This document shows, in pieces, positions 8,846 through 17,434 of a stretch of DNA of 64,000 nt (positions are counted from its first letter, which is position 1; each line of letters starts with the position of its first letter). The translations under genes and the position numbers were made by a program. The stretch is from Chitinophaga filiformis (GTDB taxonomy: Bacteria > Bacteroidota > Bacteroidia > Chitinophagales > Chitinophagaceae). A model generated the notes under the pieces. It ran no database searches, was not told the DNA's origin, and saw nothing but the letters and a program-made list of their open reading frames with translations. Where the stretch lies: NCBI RefSeq assembly GCF_021646545.1, contig NZ_JAKIRP010000015.1, forward strand, positions 1 through 64,000, read 5' to 3'.

Positions 8846-10231
8846 ATGCTAGGGAATAATCTTACAGGATACGATGATACTATTGTAGCACTCGCTACAG
8901 CACCCGGAATAGGAGCCATTGCTGTGATACGCCTGAATGGGACCAAGGCCATCGATATCTGTAATAAACTGTTCCCGGCAAAAGACCTGCATCAACAGCC
9001 GGGCCACACGCTTCATTTCGGATCTATCGTTGAAAACGGTCGCACCATCGATGAAGTAGTGGTGAGCCTTTATAAAGCTCCCCGTTCCTATACCGGGGAA
9101 GATATCGTCGAAATATCCTGCCATGGTTCTCCCTACATCCAGCAGCAGATCATTGATGCCTGTATTCACGCCGGCGCCAGAATGGCCAAACCCGGTGAAT
9201 ACACTATGCGTGCATTCCTCAATGGTAAACTGGACCTGACACAGGCAGAGTCTGTCGCCGATCTCATTGCGAGCAATTCCGCCGCCAGTCACCAGACTGC
9301 TATGCAGCAGATGAGAGGCGGCTTTTCGAAGGAACTATATGCCCTCAGAGAGCAGTTGATTAGTTTCTCCGCATTAATTGAACTGGAACTTGACTTCAGT
9401 CAGGAAGATGTCGAGTTTGCCGACCGTACCCAGTTGTATCGTTTGATCAACGAAGCGACAGAGGTAGTGAAACACCTGGTAGATTCTTTCCGTATGGGTA
9501 ACGTGATCAAAAACGGGGTCAATACCGCCATCGTCGGCAAGCCTAATGCCGGCAAATCTACCTTGCTGAATACCCTCCTGAATGAAAACAGGGCCATCGT
9601 CAGTGACATTGCCGGTACCACGCGGGATACCATAGAAGAGGTACTGAATATACAGGGTGTGTTGTTCCGTCTTATTGATACCGCAGGTATCCGTGAAAGC
9701 GCTGATGTCATTGAAAGTATCGGCGTACAGAAAACAATGGAGAAGATCAGAGAGGCCGGAGTCGTACTGTATCTGTTTGACGTAAATGAAACATCATTAA
9801 CGGAACTACAGGCACAAGTGGCCACATTCGAACAGGAAGGCGTCAATTATCTCCTGATAGGTAACAAGACGGACATTGCAGGGTTGCCGGCCATGGAGGC
9901 GAAATTTGCCGGCATAGAGGGCATTCTGTTCATTTCTGCCAGACAGCATGAACATATACAGGAATTGAAAGACCGACTGGTACACAAAGTAATGAGCGGT
10001 GATATCAATACAGAAGATACCATTGTAACAAATGCACGCCATTATGCGGCTTTGCAGGAAGTATTAAAAGCCCTGCAGGATGTAAGGTTCGGATTAGACA
10101 GCCAGCTACCCGGAGATCTGCTGGCGCTTGATATCAGGAGATGCCTGCACTATCTTGGAGAGATCACCGGACAGATCACGAATGAAGATCAGCTGGACTT
10201 TATATTCAGTAAGTTCTGTATCGGGAAGTAG
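8846..10231 (+). CDS. mnmE: tRNA uridine-5-carboxymethylaminomethyl modification GTPase MnmE
   Basis: MnmE works with MnmG to modify the wobble uridine of certain tRNAs. The 461-residue product shows the N-terminal folate-binding domain (DDTIVALATAPGIGAIAVIRL at its start), a central helical region, an inserted GTPase domain with P-loop GKPNAGKSTLLN and the DTAGIR switch motif, and the C-terminal FCIGK that carries the catalytic cysteine. The ATG at 8846 was preferred over an upstream TTG at 8822 because it gives the usual family length and places the first conserved residues at the N-terminus. It is transcribed separately from tonB. Confidence 0.96.
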   Translation: MLGNNLTGYDDTIVALATAPGIGAIAVIRLNGTKAIDICNKLFPAKDLHQQPGHTLHFGSIVENGRTIDEVVVSLYKAPRSYTGEDIVEISCHGSPYIQQQIIDACIHAGARMAKPGEYTMRAFLNGKLDLTQAESVADLIASNSAASHQTAMQQMRGGFSKELYALREQLISFSALIELELDFSQEDVEFADRTQLYRLINEATEVVKHLVDSFRMGNVIKNGVNTAIVGKPNAGKSTLLNTLLNENRAIVSDIAGTTRDTIEEVLNIQGVLFRLIDTAGIRESADVIESIGVQKTMEKIREAGVVLYLFDVNETSLTELQAQVATFEQEGVNYLLIGNKTDIAGLPAMEAKFAGIEGILFISARQHEHIQELKDRLVHKVMSGDINTEDTIVTNARHYAALQEVLKALQDVRFGLDSQLPGDLLALDIRRCLHYLGEITGQITNEDQLDFIFSKFCIGK

Positions 10232-10267
10232 AGATACATAACGTCACCCATTTACACTCAACGACGC

Positions 10268-10514
10268 TTAAGTAAACCCAGGTGTCTTAATAATTCCTAC
10301 ACGCGCGTCTCTATCTAAAAGATATACACCTAAGTGAGATAACTCGTCACCGTAGTCCAGATTGATAGCGCGGACGGATATTTTGTGCAAATAGTTCCCT
10401 CTTCGCAGACATATCAGGCGAAACCTCCTCACTGTTATCAGCTAAAGGAAAAGACCTCGGCCTATAAAACCCGGGGGCCATTTCCAGTGCTGCCAGGTAT
10501 CGCACCTTGCCTGC
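10268..10514 (-). pseudogene. probable 3' remnant of a decayed gene
   Basis: On the minus strand the region between mnmE and the hydrolase gene reads like coding sequence split over two frames. The upstream part reads GKVRYLAALEMAPGFYRP and continues to ELFAQ. After a frame change near 10380-10392 the next frame reads RAINLDYGDELSHLGVYLL and runs to ...IIKTPGFT and a stop at 10268. Each half has an ordinary amino-acid make-up, whereas random frames here are stop-rich. The 5' end is lost against the hydrolase gene. The family is not recognised. This is inference from composition only. Confidence 0.4.
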
Positions 10515-11738
10515 ATGAATCGAAGTGATAGCAAGAATGACAAGCCAGGCAGGGGCATAATTTTTGATTTTTATGTACGTTATCTAAACTGGTGGACAAT
10601 GCCATTACTCCTGATTGCTTTTTTTATTGCTGATCTTTTGTCTTTTGCATATCCATTCATTGCTTACTACCTCTACCGTGAATGGGACCGGTACCGTGAT
10701 ACGATTAATGAGGATTACGCAGAGCGCTGTTTATACGGGGCTATAGCATTGTTGTTATTTATTCTTCTTGGTAAGATGCTTGTTAAAGTTTTGCTCAGCA
10801 AACGCAGAAAAGGAGAGGATGAACCACACCTGTTTCATGCCGGCAAACGAAGCACTATTAAACGTCCCGATGGGTCTGTTATTAATGTTGAGTATTACGG
10901 AAGAGAGGACGGACAGCCACTTATTTTCGTGCATGGCATGAATGCGAATATCAGGAACTGGTACTATCAAAGAAAGTATTTCGAAAATAGATACCGTATC
11001 ATCATGATGGATCTGGCGGGTCTTGGTAAATCTACAAGGCCGGCAAACAAAGATTACTCTCTTTCAAAGATGGCAGCGGATCTTCATGCAGTGATAGAAC
11101 ATACTGGTGCAATAAATCCTATCCTATGGGGACACAGTATGGGAGGCATGACTATCCTTACCTATCTTGCGAAAAACAAAGCTGTAAGCCAGCCATCCAT
11201 AAAGGGTGTCATTCTGCAGCATACTACCTATACAAATCCTGTGCGTACCATTATGTTCCGGCATGTTATGACTGCCATTCAGAAGCCTGTTCTAACACCT
11301 CTCTGTTATCTGATAATTTTTCTTTCACCACTGCTTTGGATCAGTCGTTGGATGAGTTATCTTAACGGCAACGCTCATATCATGACCCGGTTCCTCACCT
11401 TCAGTGGTACGCAAACACAACAACAGCTGAATTTTAGTACCCTGCTCTCAACTATGGCGCCGCCAGCCGTTATGGCAAGAGGATGTCTGGGGATGTTCAG
11501 GTATGATGTAACCAATGAGCTTCCTGCCATACAGGTGCCGGTATTGATTATCGGAGCTGACAAAGACCGGCTTACCAGACCCGATGCAAGTGAATATATG
11601 CGTAAACATTTACCAAATGCAGAGTTGATAGTAGTGGCGCCAGGTAACCATCAGGGCTTATTAGAGCGGCATCGTGAAGTGAATGCAGCAGCAGAAAAGT
11701 TTATAGAAAGACTGAGTAGCGCAAACGTATTAGCGTGA
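10515..11738 (+). CDS. membrane-anchored alpha/beta hydrolase
   Basis: The 407-residue protein has two hydrophobic N-terminal helices (about residues 28-55 and 77-95) followed by an alpha/beta hydrolase domain (about 120-400). Oxyanion-loop motif HGMNANIRNW, nucleophile elbow GHSMGG (Ser near 207) and the C-terminal GNHQGLLE carrying the likely catalytic histidine are present, with an acidic residue in IIGADKDRL. An esterase, lipase or other hydrolytic role at the inner membrane is likely; the substrate is unknown. It is followed on the same strand by an SDR and an AraC regulator, with gaps of about 100 bp, so an operon is possible but not shown. Confidence 0.85.
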   Translation: MNRSDSKNDKPGRGIIFDFYVRYLNWWTMPLLLIAFFIADLLSFAYPFIAYYLYREWDRYRDTINEDYAERCLYGAIALLLFILLGKMLVKVLLSKRRKGEDEPHLFHAGKRSTIKRPDGSVINVEYYGREDGQPLIFVHGMNANIRNWYYQRKYFENRYRIIMMDLAGLGKSTRPANKDYSLSKMAADLHAVIEHTGAINPILWGHSMGGMTILTYLAKNKAVSQPSIKGVILQHTTYTNPVRTIMFRHVMTAIQKPVLTPLCYLIIFLSPLLWISRWMSYLNGNAHIMTRFLTFSGTQTQQQLNFSTLLSTMAPPAVMARGCLGMFRYDVTNELPAIQVPVLIIGADKDRLTRPDASEYMRKHLPNAELIVVAPGNHQGLLERHREVNAAAEKFIERLSSANVLA

Positions 11739-11846
11739 CGACAAACCCTAATAATAGATTTAGCTTCAATAAACATAGAATTGGCGACAGCAGACTTCTG
11801 ATTAACCAGGAAATTTGCCTTATCAAAAAAGGCAAAAATCTGAAAA

Positions 11847-12569
11847 ATGAAGAATGTACTAATAACAGGCGCCAACCAGGGTATCGGTTTTGAGGTGGCA
11901 AAACAAATGGCTCAGCTGGGATATTATGTTTACCTCGGAAGCAGAGACGAACAGAAAGGGCTTACCGCCGCAAATGAATTATATAATGAAGGACTGACCA
12001 ACATTGAAGTCTTAAAAATTGATGTCTCAGATCTGGAGTCAGTCAGGAATGCCGCTTCAACCCTTCAATCGAAAGTGGAAGCACTGGATATACTCATCAA
12101 CAACGCCGCTATTGCAGGCCCGCAGCCACAAAAGATATCGGCTTGCGACATTACTACTATAAAAGAGATCTTCAACACCAACTATTTCGGGCCTATTCAA
12201 ACCACGCAGCATTTCCTGCCCTTGTTAAAAAAGGCGCCCCTGCCAGTCATTGTAAATGTATCCAGTGAATTAGGATCTTTAACCATGCAAACCAGTGAAA
12301 GCAGAAGTCCAAACTGGGATAACTATCATGTGTATGGTGCTACCAAGACAGCACTAAATACTTTTACGATAAACCTTGCACACGAAATGCGTGGTACAAA
12401 ATTCAGGATCAACAGTGTCACACCAGGCTATACAGCCACCAACCTCAATAACTTTGCAGGATTCAAAACGGTGGCTGAGGGTGCTAAGCCCATTGTACAA
12501 CTGGCGACTATTGGCGAAGATGGCCCTACTGGCCGATTCTTTTGTCAGGAGGGGGAATTCCCCTGGTAG
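11847..12569 (+). CDS. short-chain dehydrogenase/reductase (classical SDR)
   Basis: The 240-residue protein is a complete classical SDR. The NAD(P)-binding motif GANQGIG lies at the N-terminus, NNAAIAG in strand 4, and the active-site YGATK (Tyr-x3-Lys) preceded by a VNVSSELGS serine stretch. It resembles the carbonyl-reductase-like subgroup with the conserved ending around GPTGRFF and EFPW. The substrate is unknown. The AraC-type regulator 85 bp downstream on the same strand may control it. Confidence 0.9.
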   Translation: MKNVLITGANQGIGFEVAKQMAQLGYYVYLGSRDEQKGLTAANELYNEGLTNIEVLKIDVSDLESVRNAASTLQSKVEALDILINNAAIAGPQPQKISACDITTIKEIFNTNYFGPIQTTQHFLPLLKKAPLPVIVNVSSELGSLTMQTSESRSPNWDNYHVYGATKTALNTFTINLAHEMRGTKFRINSVTPGYTATNLNNFAGFKTVAEGAKPIVQLATIGEDGPTGRFFCQEGEFPW

Positions 12570-12654
12570 AAAAGGTGTATGGCAAACCCGGTTAACCACT
12601 GAGGTTAAAAACCGAAAAGAATAATTAATTTGCTGTCTCAATTGCGCACGACAA

Positions 12655-13569
12655 ATGAAAAAATTGTGGAGACTAAAATCAATAACAGAGTTTCACCGTG
12701 TAAAAGAACTTCCTCCACCGGAGCATCCGTTGATCAGTGTCGTGAATTATGCTGATTTGAAATTTCATCCGGAGAATAATAATATCAATTGGGTGCTTGA
12801 TTTTTATTCCATTTCTCTGAAACGGGATCTTGCCGTAAAATTTAAGTACGGACAGCAACAATATGATTTTGATGAAGGCATAATGTTCTTTATTGCACCA
12901 GGACAGGTCTTCAGCATAGAAATGCCACAGGGAGAGCAACCGGCAAAATCTGGATGGATGTTACTTATCCATCCGGATTTTTTCTGGAATACCTCTTTGG
13001 CAAAGAACATAAAGCAGTACGAGTTTTTCGGTTATGCTATCAATGAAGCTTTATTCTTGTCTGACAGGGAGGAAACAACGCTCATTAATATCATCGACAA
13101 TATCCGGCAGGAATATTACACCAACATTGATCAATTCACTCAACAGATAATTATCTCGCATATTGAGGCGCTCCTCAATTATGCCGACAGGTTTTACCAT
13201 CGACAATTCATCACAAGAAAGATCAGCAATCACCAGATCCTTGAAAAATTAGAGCAGTTACTTGATGCCTGTTTCAAAAGTGAAAACCTTTTGAACAATG
13301 GCATTCCAAGTGTTCAGTTGATATCTGAAAAACTAAACATTTCCCCCAACTATCTGAGTAGTCTGCTTAAGACGCTCACAGGACAAAGCACACAGCAGCA
13401 TCTGCATAGTAAACTGATAAATGTAGCGAAAGAGAGACTTTCAACAACCAATTTATCAGTTAATGAAATTGCTTATGAACTGGGTTTTGAACATCCACAA
13501 TCGTTTAGAAAGTTTTTTAAATCTAAAACGGAGATGTCACCACTGAAGTTCAGGGAATCTTTTAGCTGA
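12655..13569 (+). CDS. AraC-family transcriptional regulator
   Basis: The 304-residue protein has an N-terminal cupin-like sensing region and a C-terminal double helix-turn-helix (about residues 205-300). The latter has NISPNYLSSLLKTLTGQS in the first motif and LSVNEIAYELGFEHPQSF in the second, followed by the usual FRKFFKSKTEMSPLKFR signature. It is typical of Bacteroidota AraC regulators found next to oxidoreductase genes. It is likely to regulate the SDR upstream; the effector is not predictable. Confidence 0.92.
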   Translation: MKKLWRLKSITEFHRVKELPPPEHPLISVVNYADLKFHPENNNINWVLDFYSISLKRDLAVKFKYGQQQYDFDEGIMFFIAPGQVFSIEMPQGEQPAKSGWMLLIHPDFFWNTSLAKNIKQYEFFGYAINEALFLSDREETTLINIIDNIRQEYYTNIDQFTQQIIISHIEALLNYADRFYHRQFITRKISNHQILEKLEQLLDACFKSENLLNNGIPSVQLISEKLNISPNYLSSLLKTLTGQSTQQHLHSKLINVAKERLSTTNLSVNEIAYELGFEHPQSFRKFFKSKTEMSPLKFRESFS

Positions 13570-13888
13570 GAAGAGGTAAGGTATTCTATTCGTATTCCGA
13601 TAAAGCAGACTTATTTCCTGCAGATGGTCCTATAACTAATCCCCGTTCTCTCATGTTCATGTTACATACTCTTTTGTATTTTTATTTTGTTATTGACAGC
13701 ACAAACTTGTTACGACGGACTGTGCAAGCTTTTAATTATGTATACTTCCAGGAGATATCTGCCCGCCTGGGATTCTTGAGAGGCTTTTAATGTAATAGCA
13801 TCGGATAGACATATGGTTTATTCGATATAATGAACCAATTCCATTTTTCCTTGTTGAGGATAGTAATCAGTACTACATCTGGAAACCT
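13570..13888. other. intergenic region before the peptide synthetase
   Basis: 319 bp, AT-rich, with no credible open frame and no clear hairpin terminator. It probably holds the promoter of the A-T-TE/beta-lactamase pair. A TTATTTTG element (one mismatch to TAnnTTTG) occurs near 13680-13690 but lacks a TTG at the right distance. Confidence 0.5.
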
Positions 13889-16531
13889 ATGTCTGATAGA
13901 GATGAAAGATTTGTAAGGAATCCCTTACCTACATCGGACTATCGCAATTCAAACCCATTGGAGTTACGTTCTTTACCAGAACTCATCCATGAAAAAGCGT
14001 TACAATACCCCGATAAGATAGCTGTACGCTTCAGGGAACATGTACTAACTTATCATAAATTAAATAATTCCATTAATCAATTTGCAAGACTGCTGGTCGA
14101 TTACGGCATCAAACATGGATGCATCGTAGGCCTGGCCGTGGACCGCTCATTTGAAATGGTCATTATCATGCTGGCTATTATCAAGTCCGGCGCTGCCTAT
14201 GTACCACTCGACCCCGAATATCCCCAGGCGCGAATTGAGTTCATGCTTGAAGACACCGGGGCCGGCTTTTTGATCACAGAAGAAAAATACGCGGACAGGT
14301 TTCAGTATAATGGCAGGATGATCCTGATGGTTAACCTAATCCGGCAGGTACTCCTGTACCCCGATACGCCGCTGCTGATAGATGTCAACATGGACAACCT
14401 CGTGTATGTGTTATACACTTCCGGATCAACAGGTAAACCAAAAGGCGCCCAGATCACACAGCGGGGATTGGTCAATTTCCTCGTGGAAATGCAGTATAAA
14501 CCCGGGCTGAACGAAAATGACCGTGTACTGGCGCTTACCACTATTTCTTTTGATATTTCGGGCTTAGAGTTATATCTCCCGCTCATAGCCGGGGCAGAGA
14601 TCATTCTGACCGATGCGCAGACCTCGAAGGACACACGCTTACTGATGGAGATTGTTAAGAAATCCGGTGTGACGGTTATGCAGGCCACACCGGCTACCTG
14701 GCGGATGATGCTGGAGTCATGGGACGAGAAATTGCCAATAAAAGTATTGATTGGCGGGGAGGCATTGTCCAAGAGACTGGCGGAGAGATTGCTGGAAAAA
14801 TGCGACTCTTTATGGAATATGTATGGACCTACTGAAACCACCGTATGGGCTACGTACAAACGGATATATGCCGGCGATGAGATCATTACTGTCGGACGCC
14901 CGATTTGTAATGTGTACGTCTACATTCTGGATGCCTATTTAAGACCTGTGCCTGATGGTACAGTGGGTGAAATCTTTATGGGTGGCGTGGGAGTAGGAAA
15001 AGGCTATCTGAACAGACCTCAACTGACGGCAGAGCTCTTTATGGACGATCCTTTCTCTGATATACCGGGCGCCAGGATGTATAAAACCGGGGATCTGGGC
15101 CGCATCGTGAATGGCGGCGAGATCCAATGCCTGGGGAGGATAGACCATCAGGTAAAGATCCGGGGATACCGGATAGAATTGGGAGAGATCGAACATACAC
15201 TCGGTAAACAAAAGGGGATAAAGGATGTTGTGGTCCTTCCCAAAGACGAGCGTCTGGTGGCCTACGTAGTGCTGGAAGAAGGCCAGCCTGCACGGTTTGC
15301 TCAATGGCAGCGGGCATTGAGAGCCACCTTGCCTGAATACATGATTCCCAGCAATTTTGTAACACTGCCCGGCTTTCCTTTGTCGCCCAATGGCAAAGTA
15401 GACAGGAATGCACTGGAGGCGATGAGACAGGAAATGGAAAAGGCTAACAGGGTATATATCGCACCTCGCACTGACCAGGAAATGTTGCTCGCTGATATCT
15501 GGAGCGAGCTATTACAAGTAGATCAGGTAGGTATCAGGGACGATTTCTTTGAACTGGGAGGTACATCTATTATCGCTATGCAGATTATGGCGCGGTTGGA
15601 AAGGGAAACCGGAAAACGCTTGCCGCTGGCGGGACTGTTTACCGCCAACACAGTGGAAAAGCTGGCAAAGCAGCTGGAGCTCGACGACCTGTCAATTTCC
15701 TGGGACCTGTTAGTTCCGGTAAAACCCACAGGTAATAAGCCTCCCATCTTTATTGTCAACGGCCTTGATATGAATGTGCTACTGTTCAATAATATTGCCC
15801 GCAATGTAGATCCCGACCAACCCGTATACGGCTTTCAGTCCAAAGGTCTGAATGGAGTAGATGAACCTTTTGAGACACTTGAAGATATGGCGGCTGAGTA
15901 TATTGCCGCATTACTGGAAAGAGACTTCGGAGATACTTACGCCCTGGCGGGCTACTCATACGGAGGGATTGTGGCTTTTGAAATGGCCCGGCAATTACAG
16001 GCAATAGGCAAGCAGGTGAAAATGCTGGTGATGTTTGACACCTATGCATACAACAAGGGACATTTCGAGACCGGATTACCAAAGTATATCAGGAAGATAA
16101 AACGGCAGTTCCCCAAATTACTGTTTGTAACCAATTCCCTGATAAAACAGCCGATGGAAACTATCCGTTATCAGCAGTCTTTTTTCCTGCGGAAGTATAA
16201 CGAGTTTGCAGTATATATGGGACTGCAAAGACCTGCGGCCATAGCGAGCGCAGAAGACAGGATCAATGAAAAATATGAAGCAGCCTATCGCAAGTATCAT
16301 ATGCGTCCTTCCGATGCCTGTGTAATTGACCTTTTCCGCGTAGATACCCGTCTGTATTTTCTCGATGACCCCATCTACCTGGGATGGAAACCGTATGCCC
16401 TGAAAGGCCTTGTTGTACACAAGGTGAAAGGGAATCACAAGACATTTCTGATGCCGCCCAATGATAAAGATTTCGCTATCTTGCTGCAGCAATTGCTTGA
16501 CAAGCGTATGAAACCGGAAGCGGATATTTAA
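13889..16531 (+). CDS. single-module nonribosomal peptide synthetase, A-T-TE
   Basis: The 880-residue enzyme has three domains and no condensation domain. The adenylation domain (about residues 25-510) shows YTSGSTGKPKG near 172, YGPTETT, KTGDLGR near 399 and the A10 lysine in SPNGKVDR. The carrier domain (about 530-600) has DDFFELGGTS with the phosphopantetheine serine near 558. The thioesterase domain (about 615-880) has GYSYGG near 689, an Asp in MLVMFDTYAY and a His in KGNHKTF. The substrate code read by hand alignment to GrsA is D-I-L-Q-L-G-M-V-W-K, close to the published glycine code. The core Asp needed for an alpha-amino group is present. It would activate an amino acid, tether it and release it hydrolytically or to an acceptor. 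The beta-lactamase gene begins 12 bp after its stop. Confidence 0.93.
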   Translation: MSDRDERFVRNPLPTSDYRNSNPLELRSLPELIHEKALQYPDKIAVRFREHVLTYHKLNNSINQFARLLVDYGIKHGCIVGLAVDRSFEMVIIMLAIIKSGAAYVPLDPEYPQARIEFMLEDTGAGFLITEEKYADRFQYNGRMILMVNLIRQVLLYPDTPLLIDVNMDNLVYVLYTSGSTGKPKGAQITQRGLVNFLVEMQYKPGLNENDRVLALTTISFDISGLELYLPLIAGAEIILTDAQTSKDTRLLMEIVKKSGVTVMQATPATWRMMLESWDEKLPIKVLIGGEALSKRLAERLLEKCDSLWNMYGPTETTVWATYKRIYAGDEIITVGRPICNVYVYILDAYLRPVPDGTVGEIFMGGVGVGKGYLNRPQLTAELFMDDPFSDIPGARMYKTGDLGRIVNGGEIQCLGRIDHQVKIRGYRIELGEIEHTLGKQKGIKDVVVLPKDERLVAYVVLEEGQPARFAQWQRALRATLPEYMIPSNFVTLPGFPLSPNGKVDRNALEAMRQEMEKANRVYIAPRTDQEMLLADIWSELLQVDQVGIRDDFFELGGTSIIAMQIMARLERETGKRLPLAGLFTANTVEKLAKQLELDDLSISWDLLVPVKPTGNKPPIFIVNGLDMNVLLFNNIARNVDPDQPVYGFQSKGLNGVDEPFETLEDMAAEYIAALLERDFGDTYALAGYSYGGIVAFEMARQLQAIGKQVKMLVMFDTYAYNKGHFETGLPKYIRKIKRQFPKLLFVTNSLIKQPMETIRYQQSFFLRKYNEFAVYMGLQRPAAIASAEDRINEKYEAAYRKYHMRPSDACVIDLFRVDTRLYFLDDPIYLGWKPYALKGLVVHKVKGNHKTFLMPPNDKDFAILLQQLLDKRMKPEADI

Positions 16532-16543
16532 AGCTATAACCCA

Positions 16544-17434
16544 ATGAAGAGACGTTTTTTATCCGGCAGTGTAATACTGCCTTTTTTATTGCTTACCCTT
16601 CAAAGCAATGCTCAGAAAAAAACTGACAGAAAAAAGATCCATGAGATAGCACAGACTGCCAAAGGCCATGTGGGAATGGCGATGATGTCGCTGGAAGATG
16701 GCGATACCATTACGCTGAATGGGAGCGACCACTTTCCGATGCAGAGCGTGTTCAAACTGCCGTTAGCAATAGCCGTACTCGATCAGGTGGATAAGGGAAA
16801 GTTTTCTCTCGACCAGGTTATTCACATTCGTAAGGAGGACCTGCTGCCTGGTACATGGAGTCCTATCCGTGTGAAATTTCCGGAAGGTACCGATATGAAA
16901 CTGAGTGATATCCTGGCATACACAGTATCCCAGAGTGATAATAACGGGTGCGACCTGTTATTTCGCCTTGTTGGAGGTACCGCCTATGTGGAGCAGTATA
17001 TTCATAGCCTTGGTGTAGACAGTATTGCTATCCGCGCAACGGAGGAACAGGCGTCAAAGGCATGGGAAGTGCAGTATAGCAACTGGTCATCACCGGTTGC
17101 CATGTTACAACTACTGAAAGGCGTGCACACTGGTAAGTATTTATCGAAGGCCAGCAATGACTTTCTCCTGAAAATAATGAAAGAAACTACCACAGGTCCT
17201 GCGAGAATGAGGGGGCTGCTCCCTAAAGATGCTGTTGTAGCACATAAGACAGGCACTTCCGATACCAATGCAGATGGTCTCACCGCAGCTACCAATGATG
17301 TGGGTATTGTAACTTTACCCAATGGCAGGCATTACGCTATCGCTGTTTTTGTCAGTGATACCAAAGCTGACACAGCCACCCGCGAAGGTGTCATTGCACA
17401 GCTGACCCGTTTATTCTGGGACGGTGCTAAATAA
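16544..17434 (+). CDS. class A beta-lactamase (subclass A2-like)
   Basis: The 296-residue precursor has a signal peptide (cleavage expected after QSNA, about residue 23). Active-site motifs are all present: Ser68-Val-Phe-Lys71, the SDN loop at 131-133, a glutamate-containing omega-loop region around ATEEQ (165-169), and KTG at 235-237. The omega loop and the following QYSNWSSP resemble the CfxA/PER branch (subclass A2) common in Bacteroidota. It should hydrolyse beta-lactams in the periplasm. It lies 12 bp after the A-T-TE synthetase and is probably cotranscribed. Its 3' end overlaps the convergent lanB gene by 8 bp. Confidence 0.93.
   Translation: MKRRFLSGSVILPFLLLTLQSNAQKKTDRKKIHEIAQTAKGHVGMAMMSLEDGDTITLNGSDHFPMQSVFKLPLAIAVLDQVDKGKFSLDQVIHIRKEDLLPGTWSPIRVKFPEGTDMKLSDILAYTVSQSDNNGCDLLFRLVGGTAYVEQYIHSLGVDSIAIRATEEQASKAWEVQYSNWSSPVAMLQLLKGVHTGKYLSKASNDFLLKIMKETTTGPARMRGLLPKDAVVAHKTGTSDTNADGLTAATNDVGIVTLPNGRHYAIAVFVSDTKADTATREGVIAQLTRLFWDGAK

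Noticed and set aside
13889..16531. Aryl-keto-acid (quinone or furanone) A-T-TE synthetase
   Set aside because: Domain order fits, but the adenylation domain keeps the Asp that binds an alpha-amino group and has a glycine-like code.
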